DNA from: Microbacterium oxydans
GTDB lineage: Bacteria; Actinomycetota; Actinomycetes; Actinomycetales; Microbacteriaceae
Direction: 5' to 3'
Assembly: GCF_026559675.1 (NCBI RefSeq)
Contig: NZ_CP092891.1
Location: 1,674,001-1,738,000 of the forward strand
Length of the DNA: 64,000 nt
The position numbers and the translations under genes were made by a program. Positions 17,702 through 27,954 of this stretch are shown here, one piece after another (positions within the stretch are counted from its first letter, which is position 1; the number at the start of each line of letters is the position of its first letter). The notes under the pieces are model-generated. The model had not been told where the DNA came from and made no database searches. It saw only the letters and a program-made list of their open reading frames with translations.

Positions 17702-18904
17702 CCTGCCCGCACCCCAGGTCGCACCGAGCCTTGACAAGCCGTCCCTGATCCTGTCAGGGGCGTACGTCGTGAACGACAGCCGGAGGGTCCGCGGATCGGG
17801 GGTGCCGCAGTAGAACGAGAGGCCGGGGACGTACGCGACGTCCTTCGTCAGGGCGTGCGCGAGCGATTCCGTGGCGTCCCAGCCCTCGGGGAGCCGTGCC
17901 CAGACGAACATCCCGCCGTCCGGACGGTTCCAGGTGCTTCCCGAGGGGAGCGCGGAGGGGAGGGCGTCGAGCATCGCGTCACGTCGCGCGGCGTACGCGT
18001 TGCGGATGCGGTCGAGCGCGGGCTCGCCGCGGCCGGAGACGAGGTAGTGCGCGGCGGCCGCCTGGTCGATCGTGGACGTGTGCAGATCGGCGGCCTGCTT
18101 GGCGATCGTGATCGCTGGACGGACGTCCGCGGTCGTGCGGATCCAGCCGATGCGCAATCCGGGGGCGATCACCTTCGAGAAGCTGCCGAGGCTGATCACG
18201 TGCTCGGGCGCCAGCTCCGCGAGCGAGGGCAGCGGGTCACCCGAGTAGCGGAGCTGACGATAGGGCTCGTCCTCGACGATGCGGAATCCTCGGCGTCGAG
18301 CGATCTCGGCGATGGCCTGACGCGCCTCGAGCCCGTGCGTGCGTCCCGTCGGGTTCTGGAACGTCGGCACGGTGTAGAAGAACTTCGGGCCGTGCTCCTC
18401 GGCGAGACGGTCCAACGCCGCGAGGTCGAGCTCGTCGCCGATGTAGGGGATCCCGACCACCCGGGCGCCGGCGAGAGCGAACGTCTGCAGCGCAGCGAGG
18501 TAGCACGGCTCCTCGACGAGGATGGTGTCGCCGGGGTCGAGCAGCGTCGTCGAGAGGAGGCCGAGGCCCTGCTGGGACCCGGTGGTGATGATCAGGTCCG
18601 CGGCGTCGGTGGGCAGGCCGTCCGCCGTGTAGCGTCTCGCCACCTCCTCGCGGAGGTGGGGGTCGCCCTCGGAGGTGGAGTACTGGAGGACGCCGGGGGA
18701 GTCGAGGACGGCGTCGAACGCGGCGCGGATGCCGTCCACGTCGAACAGCTCGGGAGCGGGTAGGCCGCCGGCGAACGAGATGACCTCCGGGCGCCGGGTG
18801 AGAGCGAGCAGATCACGGACCGGTGAGGTCTTGGCGCTGCCGGCCCGCAGCGACGGTGCGGGAAGGACTCGGGTCGAGGCGGTGTCCTGCGGGGCGGTGG
18901 GCAA
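17699..18904 (-). CDS. PLP-dependent aminotransferase, 2-aminoadipate/MocR-like fold
   Basis: A 401-residue fold-type I aminotransferase. ISFAGGLPAPELF opens the domain, TTGSQQGLGLLS is the phosphate-binding region, YTVPTFQNPTGRTH carries the conserved NPTG, and SLGSFSKVIAPGLRIGW holds the PLP lysine. Close relatives act on branched-chain, aromatic or 2-aminoadipate substrates. No GntR DNA-binding domain is attached. I place the start at TTG 18904 because a perfect AGGAGG lies 6 nt upstream; the open frame continues further but without a comparable signal. Confidence 0.85.
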   Translation of the reverse strand: MPTAPQDTASTRVLPAPSLRAGSAKTSPVRDLLALTRRPEVISFAGGLPAPELFDVDGIRAAFDAVLDSPGVLQYSTSEGDPHLREEVARRYTADGLPTDAADLIITTGSQQGLGLLSTTLLDPGDTILVEEPCYLAALQTFALAGARVVGIPYIGDELDLAALDRLAEEHGPKFFYTVPTFQNPTGRTHGLEARQAIAEIARRRGFRIVEDEPYRQLRYSGDPLPSLAELAPEHVISLGSFSKVIAPGLRIGWIRTTADVRPAITIAKQAADLHTSTIDQAAAAHYLVSGRGEPALDRIRNAYAARRDAMLDALPSALPSGSTWNRPDGGMFVWARLPEGWDATESLAHALTKDVAYVPGLSFYCGTPDPRTLRLSFTTYAPDRIRDGLSRLGATWGAGR

Positions 18905-18910
18905 CGGGGT

Positions 18911-18916
18911 CCTCCT
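18911..18916 (-). promoter_or_regulatory. Shine-Dalgarno that decides a TTG start
   Basis: AGGAGG on the minus strand, six bases before TTG at 18904. It is the strongest ribosome-binding site in this stretch and sets the aminotransferase start. Confidence 0.7.
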
Positions 18917-19111
18917 CAGGAGCGTGGCGGCGGGTGTCGCCCAGACTAGACCCGTCGCGGGCCGCCCGATTCCCGGCTGTTCCCCGGCGGCATCCGCTAT
19001 CCTGGGGGCGTCGCGGCTCGCCCGCGGCCGCACAACCGTGTATCTACCGGCCGTCGGCATTCCGACGGACAGCGGCGGCACCCGACATCGCGTCTTCGAC
19101 GCGCGAGAGCC

Positions 19112-20368
19112 ATGACACGCGCAACCACATCGCAGCCCCTCGCCGAGCCGAGCCTTCTCCGTCTCGCCGGCTTCCCGTACTTCCTCATCGCCTTCATCGC
19201 GCGACTCCCGTTCGCCATGATGGTCGTCGGCGTCCTGACCGTGGTGGTCTCGGCGCGCGGCTCCCTGTCGCTCGGCGGCCTGACCTCCGCCGCTGTCGGA
19301 CTGGGGACCGCATGCTTCGGCCCCCTCCTCGGCGCCGCGGCCGACCGCTTCGGCCAGCGGGCCGTGCTCGTCGTGCTGGCGCTCGCGAACGGCGCGATGC
19401 TCCTGCTCTTCACCGCGGTCGTCTACGGCACCGCGGCCGACGGCTTCGTGCTGCTGGCCGCCGTCGGCATCGGCGCCACCGCTCCGCAGGTCGCGCCGCT
19501 CTCACGGTCCCGACTCGTCACGATCATCAGCGAGCGGATGCCGGAGGAGCGTCGCCCGCGCACCGTGTCGGGGACCATGGCGTACGAGTCCGCGGCCGAC
19601 GAGACCGTGTTCGTCTTCGGCCCGTTCCTGGTCGGCGTCCTGGCTTCCGCGATCGCGCCGTGGGCGCCCCTCGTGGGCGCTGCCGCGCTCACGGTCGTGT
19701 TCGTCGGAGCGTTCGCGCTGCACCCCAGCGGCCGGCACGTGTCGCAGGACCGCGACGCCGACGGCAGGGCCCCGTCGGCGGTCTCGGAACTGTTCCGCCC
19801 GCAACTGCTGATCGTGGTCCTCGGCATCCTCGGTGTGGGGATGTTCTTCGGCACGATGCTCACCTCGCTCACGTCCTTCATGGCCGACCGTGGCGCCCCC
19901 GAGCAGGCGGGTCTCCTCTACGGCGTCATGGGCGTCGGCTCCGCGCTCCTGGCGCTGGGCGTGGCGTGGCTCCCTCCCGCATTCTCGATGCGGGCGCGCT
20001 GGCTCGTCTTCTCCGGCATCCTGCTCGCCGGCACGCTCCTGCTCGGCTTCGTCGACTCGCCCGGGACGATGATGGTCGCGCTCGCGATCATGGGCATCGG
20101 GATCGGGCCGACACTGGTCACGCAGTACAGCTTCGGAGCGGCCCGCAGCCCGCGCGGCCGCTCGGCCACCGTGATGACGATGCTCGGTTCCGGCGTGGTC
20201 GTCGGGCAGTCCATCGGCGCCGCCGTGGCGGGAGAGATCGCCGAGAACGTGGGCACCTCCGCCGCCCTCCTGCTGCCGATGATCGCCGCCTTCATCGCCT
20301 TCGCCGCGGGCGTGGCGAACTGGGCGCTCAGCGGTGAAGGGCGCCGTCGCGCCTCCGTCACGGTCTGA
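19112..20368 (+). CDS. MFS transporter
   Basis: A 418-residue polytopic protein with about 12 helices. DRFGQRAVLVVLALANG after helix 2 is MFS motif A. A soluble loop with the GRHVSQDRDADGRAP stretch separates the two six-helix halves. Segments such as SRSRLVTIISERMPEERRPRTVSGTMAYESAADETVFVFGP are typical of an actinobacterial MFS group with unknown substrate. It stands alone, divergent from the aminotransferase with a 207-bp intergenic region in which I see a TATCCT hexamer near 18998 but no clear operator. Confidence 0.82.
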   Translation: MTRATTSQPLAEPSLLRLAGFPYFLIAFIARLPFAMMVVGVLTVVVSARGSLSLGGLTSAAVGLGTACFGPLLGAAADRFGQRAVLVVLALANGAMLLLFTAVVYGTAADGFVLLAAVGIGATAPQVAPLSRSRLVTIISERMPEERRPRTVSGTMAYESAADETVFVFGPFLVGVLASAIAPWAPLVGAAALTVVFVGAFALHPSGRHVSQDRDADGRAPSAVSELFRPQLLIVVLGILGVGMFFGTMLTSLTSFMADRGAPEQAGLLYGVMGVGSALLALGVAWLPPAFSMRARWLVFSGILLAGTLLLGFVDSPGTMMVALAIMGIGIGPTLVTQYSFGAARSPRGRSATVMTMLGSGVVVGQSIGAAVAGEIAENVGTSAALLLPMIAAFIAFAAGVANWALSGEGRRRASVTV

Positions 20369-20428
20369 CGCCCGCGGGCGGAATCCCGTCATCCTGGGTA
20401 GGTTGGAGTCAACCGTGAGGAGTCATCC

Positions 20429-21835
20429 GTGACCGCTGCAGATTTCGTCGTCGTCGCCAACCGACTGCCCGTCGACCGGGTGGAGGGACCTGACGGCGAG
20501 GAGATCTGGCGCACCTCTCCCGGAGGGCTGGTCGCTGCTCTCGAGCCCATGATGCGCAACGTCCACGGCGCCTGGGTCGGCTGGGCCGGTCAGGCCGACG
20601 TCGAGCTCGAGCCGTTCGAGGCGGGCGGCATCGAACTCGTGCCCGTCGCGCTCAGCGCGCAGGAGGTGGCGGAGTACTACGAGGGCTTCGCGAACGACAC
20701 GATCTGGCCGCTGTACCACGACGTGATCGCGCCGCCCCAGTACCACCGCGAATGGTGGGAGGCCTACGTCACGGTCAATCGGCGGTTCGCCGAAGCCGCC
20801 GCGGCCACCGTGGCCCCGGAGGGCACCGTCTGGGTGCACGACTACCAGCTGCAGCTCGTCCCGCAGCTGGTGCGCGAGCTACGTCCCGACGTGACGATCG
20901 GCTACTTCCACCACATCCCGTTCCCGGCCCACGGCCTCTACGCCCAGCTGCCCTGGCGCGACCAGGTGCTGCGCGGCCTGCTCGGCGCCGACGTGATCGG
21001 CTTCCAGCGCGCTCAGGACGCCACCTACTTCCTCACCGCCGTGCGGCGTCGGCTCCGCTACGAGGTCAAGGGACCGCACGTGGCGGTGCCCGAGGGGGAC
21101 GGCACGCGCACCGCCTTGGCGCGGGCGTTCCCGATCTCCATCGACACCACGCCCTATCTCGAGCTCGCGGCGCGGGAGGACGTTCGTGCCCGGGCGGCCG
21201 AGATCCGCGCCAGCCTGGGCAACCCGAAGCGCATCCTGCTCGGCGTCGACCGGCTCGACTACACCAAGGGCATCCGTCACCGCATCAAGGCGTACGGCGA
21301 GCTGCTCGCGGAGGGGCGGCTGAAGGTCGAGGACGTCACGCTCGTCCAGGTCGCCAGCCCCAGTCGGGAGCGTGTCGACGCGTACGTGCACTTGCGCGAC
21401 GAGATCGAGCTCGCCGTGAGCCGCATCAACGGCGACACCGACACGATGGGTCACTCCGCCATCCGCTACCTGCACCAGGGATATCCGCGCGAGGAGATGG
21501 TCGCGCTGTACCTGGCGGCCGACGTGATGCTCGTGACCGCGCTGCGCGACGGCATGAACCTCGTCGCGAAGGAGTACGTCGCGACCCGCGTCGACGACCG
21601 CGGTGTGCTGGTGCTCAGCGAGTTCACCGGCGCGGCGGACGAGCTGCGGCAGGCCGTGCGCGTCAACCCGCACGACATCGAGGGGCTCAAGGACGCGATC
21701 ATGACCGCGGTCGAGATGACGCCGACCGAGCAGGGCCGCCGCATGCGGTCGCTCCGCCGGCGCGTGCTCGACAACGACGTCGCCGCCTGGTCCTCCTCGT
21801 TCCTGGCCGCTCTCGCCGAGGTGCGTGGACGCTGA
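20429..21835 (+). CDS. otsA: Trehalose-6-phosphate synthase
   Basis: A 468-residue glycosyltransferase family 20 enzyme that joins UDP- or GDP-glucose and glucose-6-phosphate. The N-terminal [11 protein letters not shown] and SPGGLVAAL form the acceptor site. [33 protein letters not shown] and [18 protein letters not shown] are hallmarks, and the donor-site region [12 protein letters not shown] is intact. GTG start with AGGAG 6 nt upstream. A TAGGTT -10 (20399-20404) precedes the gene. otsB follows directly, completing the two-step trehalose pathway. Confidence 0.96.
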   Translation: MTAADFVVVANRLPVDRVEGPDGEEIWRTSPGGLVAALEPMMRNVHGAWVGWAGQADVELEPFEAGGIELVPVALSAQEVAEYYEGFANDTIWPLYHDVIAPPQYHREWWEAYVTVNRRFAEAAAATVAPEGTVWVHDYQLQLVPQLVRELRPDVTIGYFHHIPFPAHGLYAQLPWRDQVLRGLLGADVIGFQRAQDATYFLTAVRRRLRYEVKGPHVAVPEGDGTRTALARAFPISIDTTPYLELAAREDVRARAAEIRASLGNPKRILLGVDRLDYTKGIRHRIKAYGELLAEGRLKVEDVTLVQVASPSRERVDAYVHLRDEIELAVSRINGDTDTMGHSAIRYLHQGYPREEMVALYLAADVMLVTALRDGMNLVAKEYVATRVDDRGVLVLSEFTGAADELRQAVRVNPHDIEGLKDAIMTAVEMTPTEQGRRMRSLRRRVLDNDVAAWSSSFLAALAEVRGR

Positions 21836-21887
21836 CCTTCCGCGCGGCCGCGATACTGGGAGCGAACCCCCTGCGAATGGAGACACT

Positions 21888-22685
21888 GTGACGCGCCCCT
21901 GGATCCCCGGAACCGCCGACGACGCCCTCAGCGCCCTGGCCGCCACGCCGCGGCTGGTCGTCGCGCTCGACTTCGACGGCACCGCCTCCCCTCTGGTCGA
22001 AGACCCGATGGCGGCGCGCGCGCTCCCCGAGGTCGCGGCTCAGGTCGATCGCCTCGCGGCCCTGCCGGACACGGTCGTCGCCTACGTCTCCGGCCGCAGC
22101 ATGCACGACCTCCGCGTGATCACGGAGCACACCGACGACTCGCCGATCGCCCTCGCCGGCTCGCACGGCGCCCAGTACTGGTTCCCCGGAGAGGGCGACG
22201 CCGATGCCCCGGGAGAGGCTACCGAGGACGGCGCGCGCGAGGAGCTGTGGGCCGCGGCGAAGCCGATCATCGAGCGGTACGAGGGTGCCGAGTTCGAGCC
22301 CAAGACGTTCGGCATGGGCGTGCACACCCGCCGGGCCGACCGTGAGACCGAGGAGCGCGTCTTCGCCGAGATCGACGCCCTCGTCGCCGAGCGCTTCCCG
22401 CACTGGCGACGCCGAGCCGGCCACCGGGTGCTGGAGTTCTCCTCGCGCAACGAGGGCAAGGACGCCGCGATGGCCGCGCTCCGCGACCGCTTCGACGCCA
22501 CCGGCATCCTGTTCGCCGGCGACGATGTGACCGACGAGGATGCGATGCGCGTGCTCGGGGAGGGCGACCTCGGCGTGCGCGTCGGCCCGGGGGAGAGCGT
22601 CGCGACCCTGCGTGTGGACACTCCACAAGAGATCGCCGCGCTTCTGGAGGCGTTGGCGGACGAACGCACCTCTCGGCGGCAATAG
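21888..22685 (+). CDS. otsB: Trehalose-6-phosphate phosphatase
   Basis: A 265-residue HAD phosphatase with the nucleophile motif DFDGTASPL (Asp28, Asp30) and the later motifs [18 protein letters not shown] and [10 protein letters not shown]. It converts trehalose-6-phosphate to trehalose. I start at GTG 21888, which has GGAG 5 nt upstream. A GTG at 21825 that overlaps otsA is in frame and would add 21 residues, but lacks a Shine-Dalgarno. The end lies 9 bp before ilvD. Confidence 0.93.
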   Translation: MTRPWIPGTADDALSALAATPRLVVALDFDGTASPLVEDPMAARALPEVAAQVDRLAALPDTVVAYVSGRSMHDLRVITEHTDDSPIALAGSHGAQYWFPGEGDADAPGEATEDGAREELWAAAKPIIERYEGAEFEPKTFGMGVHTRRADRETEERVFAEIDALVAERFPHWRRRAGHRVLEFSSRNEGKDAAMAALRDRFDATGILFAGDDVTDEDAMRVLGEGDLGVRVGPGESVATLRVDTPQEIAALLEALADERTSRRQ

Positions 22686-22688
22686 ACT
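22683..22688 (+). promoter_or_regulatory. -10 element of leaderless ilvD promoter
   Basis: TAGACT, 6 nt before the ilvD ATG. The hexamer overlaps the otsB stop codon, so ilvD can be transcribed independently of otsAB. Confidence 0.5.
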
Positions 22689-22694
22689 TCCGTC

Positions 22695-24413
22695 ATGTCC
22701 TCGCATGATCCCTCTCACAGCGCGCCCATCGACATCAAGCCCCGCAGCCGCGTCGTCACCGACGGCATCGAGGCCACAACCTCCCGAGGCATGCTCCGTG
22801 CCGTCGGCATGGGTGACGCCGACTGGGACAAGCCGCAGATCGGAATCGCCTCCAGCTGGAACGAGATCACGCCCTGCAACCTGAGCCTCGACCGGCTCGC
22901 GCAGGGCGCGAAGGAGGGCGTGCACTCCGGCGGTGGCTACCCGCTGCAGTTCGGCACGATCTCCGTCTCCGACGGCATCTCGATGGGCCACGAGGGTATG
23001 CACTTCTCCCTCGTGTCGCGCGAGGTCATCGCCGACTCCGTCGAGACCGTGATGATGGCCGAGCGCCTCGACGGCTCCGTGCTCCTCGCAGGCTGCGACA
23101 AGTCGATCCCCGGCATGCTCATGGCCAGCGCCCGCCTCGACCTCTCCAGCGTGTTCCTGTACGCCGGATCGATCGCGCCGGGATGGGTCAAGCTCTCCGA
23201 CGGCACCGAGAAGGACGTCACGATCATCGACTCGTTCGAGGCGGTCGGCGCCTGCCGTGCCGGTCTCATGAGCGAGGAGGACCTGAAGCGCATCGAGTGC
23301 GCCATCGCCCCCGGCGAGGGTGCCTGCGGCGGCATGTACACCGCGAACACCATGGCATCGGTCGCCGAGGCCCTCGGTCTCAGCCTGCCCGGCTCGGCCG
23401 CGCCGCCCGCGGCGGACCGTCGTCGCGACTACTTCGCCCACCGCTCGGGCGAGGCCGTGGTGAACCTGCTCCGCCAGGGCATCACCACCCGCGACATCCT
23501 CACCAAGGAGGCGTTCGAGAACGCGATCGCCCTCGCGATGGCCCTCGGCGGCTCCACGAACGTCGTCCTGCACCTGCTCGCGATCGCCCGTGAGGCCGAG
23601 GTCGAGCTGAGCCTGCACGACTTCAACCGCATCGGCGACAAGGTCCCGCACGTCGCCGACATGAAGCCGTTCGGCAAGTACGTCATGAACGACGTCGACC
23701 GTCACGGCGGCATCCCCGTGATCATGAAGGCGATGCTCGACGAGGGCCTGCTGCACGGCGACGCGCTCACCGTCACGGGCAAGACGCTCGCCGAGAACCT
23801 CGCCGACCTCGACCCGCAGCCGATCGACGGCGAGGTCATCCACACGTTCGACAACCCGATCCACGCCACCGGCGGACTCACGATCCTGCACGGCTCGCTG
23901 GCTCCCGAGGGCGCCGTGGTGAAGACCGCGGGCTTCGACGCCGCCGTGTTCGAGGGCCCGGCCCGCGTGTTCGAGCGCGAGCGCGCGGCCATGGACGCCG
24001 TCGCCGAGGGTGAGATCGAGCCCGGCACGGTCATCGTCATCCGCTACGAAGGACCCAAGGGCGGACCGGGTATGCGCGAGATGCTCGCCATCACCGCGGC
24101 CATCAAGGGCGCGGGGCTCGGAAAAGATGTACTACTCTTGACGGACGGACGATTCTCAGGCGGCACAACCGGCCTGTGCATCGGCCACATAGCACCCGAA
24201 GCGGTGGACGCTGGTCCCATCGCCTTCGTGCGCGATGGTGATCTGATACGGGTCGATATCGCAGCTCGCTCTCTCGATCTACTCGTCGATGAGGCAGAGC
24301 TCGCCTCCCGCCGCTCTGGCTGGGAGCCGCTTCCCCCGCGCTACACCCGAGGCGTTCTTGCCAAGTACTCGCGCCTCGTGCGGTCCGCCGCCGAGGGAGC
24401 GACCACCGGCTGA
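22695..24413 (+). CDS. ilvD: Dihydroxy-acid dehydratase
   Basis: A 572-residue Fe-S dehydratase of valine, isoleucine and leucine synthesis that removes water from 2,3-dihydroxy-isovalerate and its methyl homologue. The conserved cluster and metal residues are present: ITPCN near residue 58, [11 protein letters not shown] near residue 130 and [11 protein letters not shown] near residue 210, plus [12 protein letters not shown] toward the end. From about 24120 to 24300 the codon use changes abruptly (AAA, GTA, CTA, TTG, CGA, TCA, ACA, ATA, GCA appear close together) and GC falls to about 59 percent by hand count, while the protein remains normal. This looks like a recombined 3' end. Confidence 0.96.
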   Translation: MSSHDPSHSAPIDIKPRSRVVTDGIEATTSRGMLRAVGMGDADWDKPQIGIASSWNEITPCNLSLDRLAQGAKEGVHSGGGYPLQFGTISVSDGISMGHEGMHFSLVSREVIADSVETVMMAERLDGSVLLAGCDKSIPGMLMASARLDLSSVFLYAGSIAPGWVKLSDGTEKDVTIIDSFEAVGACRAGLMSEEDLKRIECAIAPGEGACGGMYTANTMASVAEALGLSLPGSAAPPAADRRRDYFAHRSGEAVVNLLRQGITTRDILTKEAFENAIALAMALGGSTNVVLHLLAIAREAEVELSLHDFNRIGDKVPHVADMKPFGKYVMNDVDRHGGIPVIMKAMLDEGLLHGDALTVTGKTLAENLADLDPQPIDGEVIHTFDNPIHATGGLTILHGSLAPEGAVVKTAGFDAAVFEGPARVFERERAAMDAVAEGEIEPGTVIVIRYEGPKGGPGMREMLAITAAIKGAGLGKDVLLLTDGRFSGGTTGLCIGHIAPEAVDAGPIAFVRDGDLIRVDIAARSLDLLVDEAELASRRSGWEPLPPRYTRGVLAKYSRLVRSAAEGATTG

Positions 24414-24464
24414 CCCGGACGCTCCGGCATCCGGCGTCCTCCACAGATCATCAGAAGGAAACTC

Positions 24465-26267
24465 ATGACTGCTGATTCCGCCCCGGCCGTGCCGAGGCCG
24501 CCCGCCCGTCAATCCTCTGCGCCGGAGATCACCGGCGCCGAGGCCGTGGTCCGCTCGCTCGAGCTGCTCGGTGTGACCGATGTCTTCGGTCTCCCGGGCG
24601 GAGCGATCCTTCCGGTCTACGACCCGCTGATGGACGCGTCCGAGCTGCGTCACATCCTGGTCCGGCACGAGCAGGGCGCCGGCCACGCGGCCGAGGGCTA
24701 CGCATCCGCGTCCGGCAAGGTGGGCGTGTGCATCGCGACCTCCGGTCCGGGCGCGACCAACCTCGTGACCGCGATCGCCGACGCCTACATGGACTCGGTG
24801 CCGATGCTGGCCATCACCGGCCAGGTGTTCTCGACCCTGATGGGGACGGACGCCTTCCAGGAGGCCGACATCGTGGGCATCACGATGCCGATCACGAAGC
24901 ACTCCTTCCTGGTGAAGGACGCCGCCGACATCCCGGGTGCCATCGCGGCGGCCTACGAGATCGCCGGCACCGGTCGTCCCGGCCCCGTGCTCGTCGACAT
25001 CACGAAGGACGCGCAGCAGGCGACGGCTCCGTTCGTGTGGCCGCCCAAGATCGACCTTCCCGGCTACCGCCCGGTGACCAAGGCGCACGGCAAGCAGATC
25101 CAGGCCGCGGCGACCCTGCTCGCGGAGGCCAAGAAGCCCGTGCTGTACGTCGGCGGCGGCGTGATCCGCGGCAAGGCGTCGGCGGAGCTCCTCGAGCTCG
25201 CGGAGTCGACGGGCGCGCCCGTCGTCACCACGCTGATGGCCCGCGGCGCATTCCCCGACTCGCACCCGCAGCACCTCGGCATGCCGGGCATGCACGGCAC
25301 GGTCCCGGCCGTGCTGGCGCTGCAGGAGGCCGACCTGCTGGTGTCGCTCGGCGCGCGGTTCGATGACCGAGTGACGGGCAAGGCGGCGCTCTTCGCGCCG
25401 AATGCCAAGGTCGTGCACGTCGACATCGATCCCGCCGAGATCTCGAAGATCCGCACGGCCGATGTGCCGATCGTGGGCGATGTCCGCGACGTGCTGACCG
25501 ACCTGGACGCCGCGTTCCGCGGTGCCACGGGCGGCGAGAAGACCGACATCGAGGAGTGGTGGTCGTACCTCGACGGGCTGCGCAGCGAGTTCCCGCTCGG
25601 CTTCGCGCCTACGACGGACGGCCTCCTGGCCCCGCAGTACGTGATCCAGCGCATCGGCGAGCTCACCGGGCCCGAGGGCATCTTCGCCTCGGGCGTCGGC
25701 CAGCACCAGATGTGGGCCGCGCAGTTCATCAAGTACGAGCGCCCCAACGCCTGGCTGAACTCCGGTGGAGCCGGCACCATGGGCTACTCGGTTCCGGCCG
25801 CGATGGGCGCGAAGGTCGCCGAGCCCGACCGTCCCGTGTGGGCGATCGACGGCGACGGCTGCTTCCAGATGACCAATCAGGAGCTCGCGACCTGCACGAT
25901 CAACAACATCCCGATCAAGGTCGCGATCATCAACAACTCGTCGCTGGGCATGGTCCGCCAGTGGCAGACGCTGTTCTACGACGGTCGCCACTCGAACACC
26001 GACCTCAACACCGGGCACGGCACGATCCGCATCCCCGACTTCGTGAAGCTCGCCGAGGCCTACGGCTGCCTCGCGATCCGCGTGGAGAAGGAGGAGGAGG
26101 TGGATGCCGCGATCAAGCTCGCGCTCGAGACGAACGACCGTCCGGTGGTGATCGACTTCGTGGTGAGCGCCGACTCCATGGTGTGGCCGATGGTCCCGCA
26201 GGGAGTGAGCAACAGCTTTGTCCAGTACGCCCGCGAGCATGCGCCCGCCTTCGACGAGGAGGACTGA
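24465..26267 (+). CDS. ilvB: Acetolactate synthase large subunit
   Basis: A 600-residue thiamin-diphosphate enzyme making acetolactate or acetohydroxybutyrate from pyruvate. The catalytic Glu is in [15 protein letters not shown]; the central FAD-binding domain has [10 protein letters not shown] and [10 protein letters not shown]; the TPP motif is [15 protein letters not shown] with [14 protein letters not shown] is AAGGA before the ATG. A 51-bp gap after ilvD holds no hairpin that I can see, so ilvD and ilvBNC may be read together. The subunit works with IlvN encoded next. Confidence 0.97.
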   Translation: MTADSAPAVPRPPARQSSAPEITGAEAVVRSLELLGVTDVFGLPGGAILPVYDPLMDASELRHILVRHEQGAGHAAEGYASASGKVGVCIATSGPGATNLVTAIADAYMDSVPMLAITGQVFSTLMGTDAFQEADIVGITMPITKHSFLVKDAADIPGAIAAAYEIAGTGRPGPVLVDITKDAQQATAPFVWPPKIDLPGYRPVTKAHGKQIQAAATLLAEAKKPVLYVGGGVIRGKASAELLELAESTGAPVVTTLMARGAFPDSHPQHLGMPGMHGTVPAVLALQEADLLVSLGARFDDRVTGKAALFAPNAKVVHVDIDPAEISKIRTADVPIVGDVRDVLTDLDAAFRGATGGEKTDIEEWWSYLDGLRSEFPLGFAPTTDGLLAPQYVIQRIGELTGPEGIFASGVGQHQMWAAQFIKYERPNAWLNSGGAGTMGYSVPAAMGAKVAEPDRPVWAIDGDGCFQMTNQELATCTINNIPIKVAIINNSSLGMVRQWQTLFYDGRHSNTDLNTGHGTIRIPDFVKLAEAYGCLAIRVEKEEEVDAAIKLALETNDRPVVIDFVVSADSMVWPMVPQGVSNSFVQYAREHAPAFDEED

Positions 26268-26270
26268 TCC

Positions 26271-27888
<1,618 letters not shown>

Positions 27889-27900
27889 CCCGAGTATCCG

Positions 27901-27941
27901 ACGAAAGAACGGGCGTCCCCTCGGGGCGCCCGTTCTTTCGT
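27901..27941. terminator. Bidirectional intrinsic terminator after ilvC
   Basis: ACGAAAGAACGGGCG pairs perfectly with CGCCCGTTCTTTCGT around a C/G-rich tip. The A-rich 5' side and T-rich 3' side give it polarity in both directions, fitting its position between convergent ilvC and the Fe-S dehydrogenase gene. Confidence 0.9.
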
Positions 27942-27954
27942 TCTGTCCGGCCGT

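Noticed and set aside
24414..24464. Attenuator or leader peptide before ilvB
   Set aside because: The 51-bp gap has a Shine-Dalgarno but no stable hairpin pair or run of branched-chain codons.
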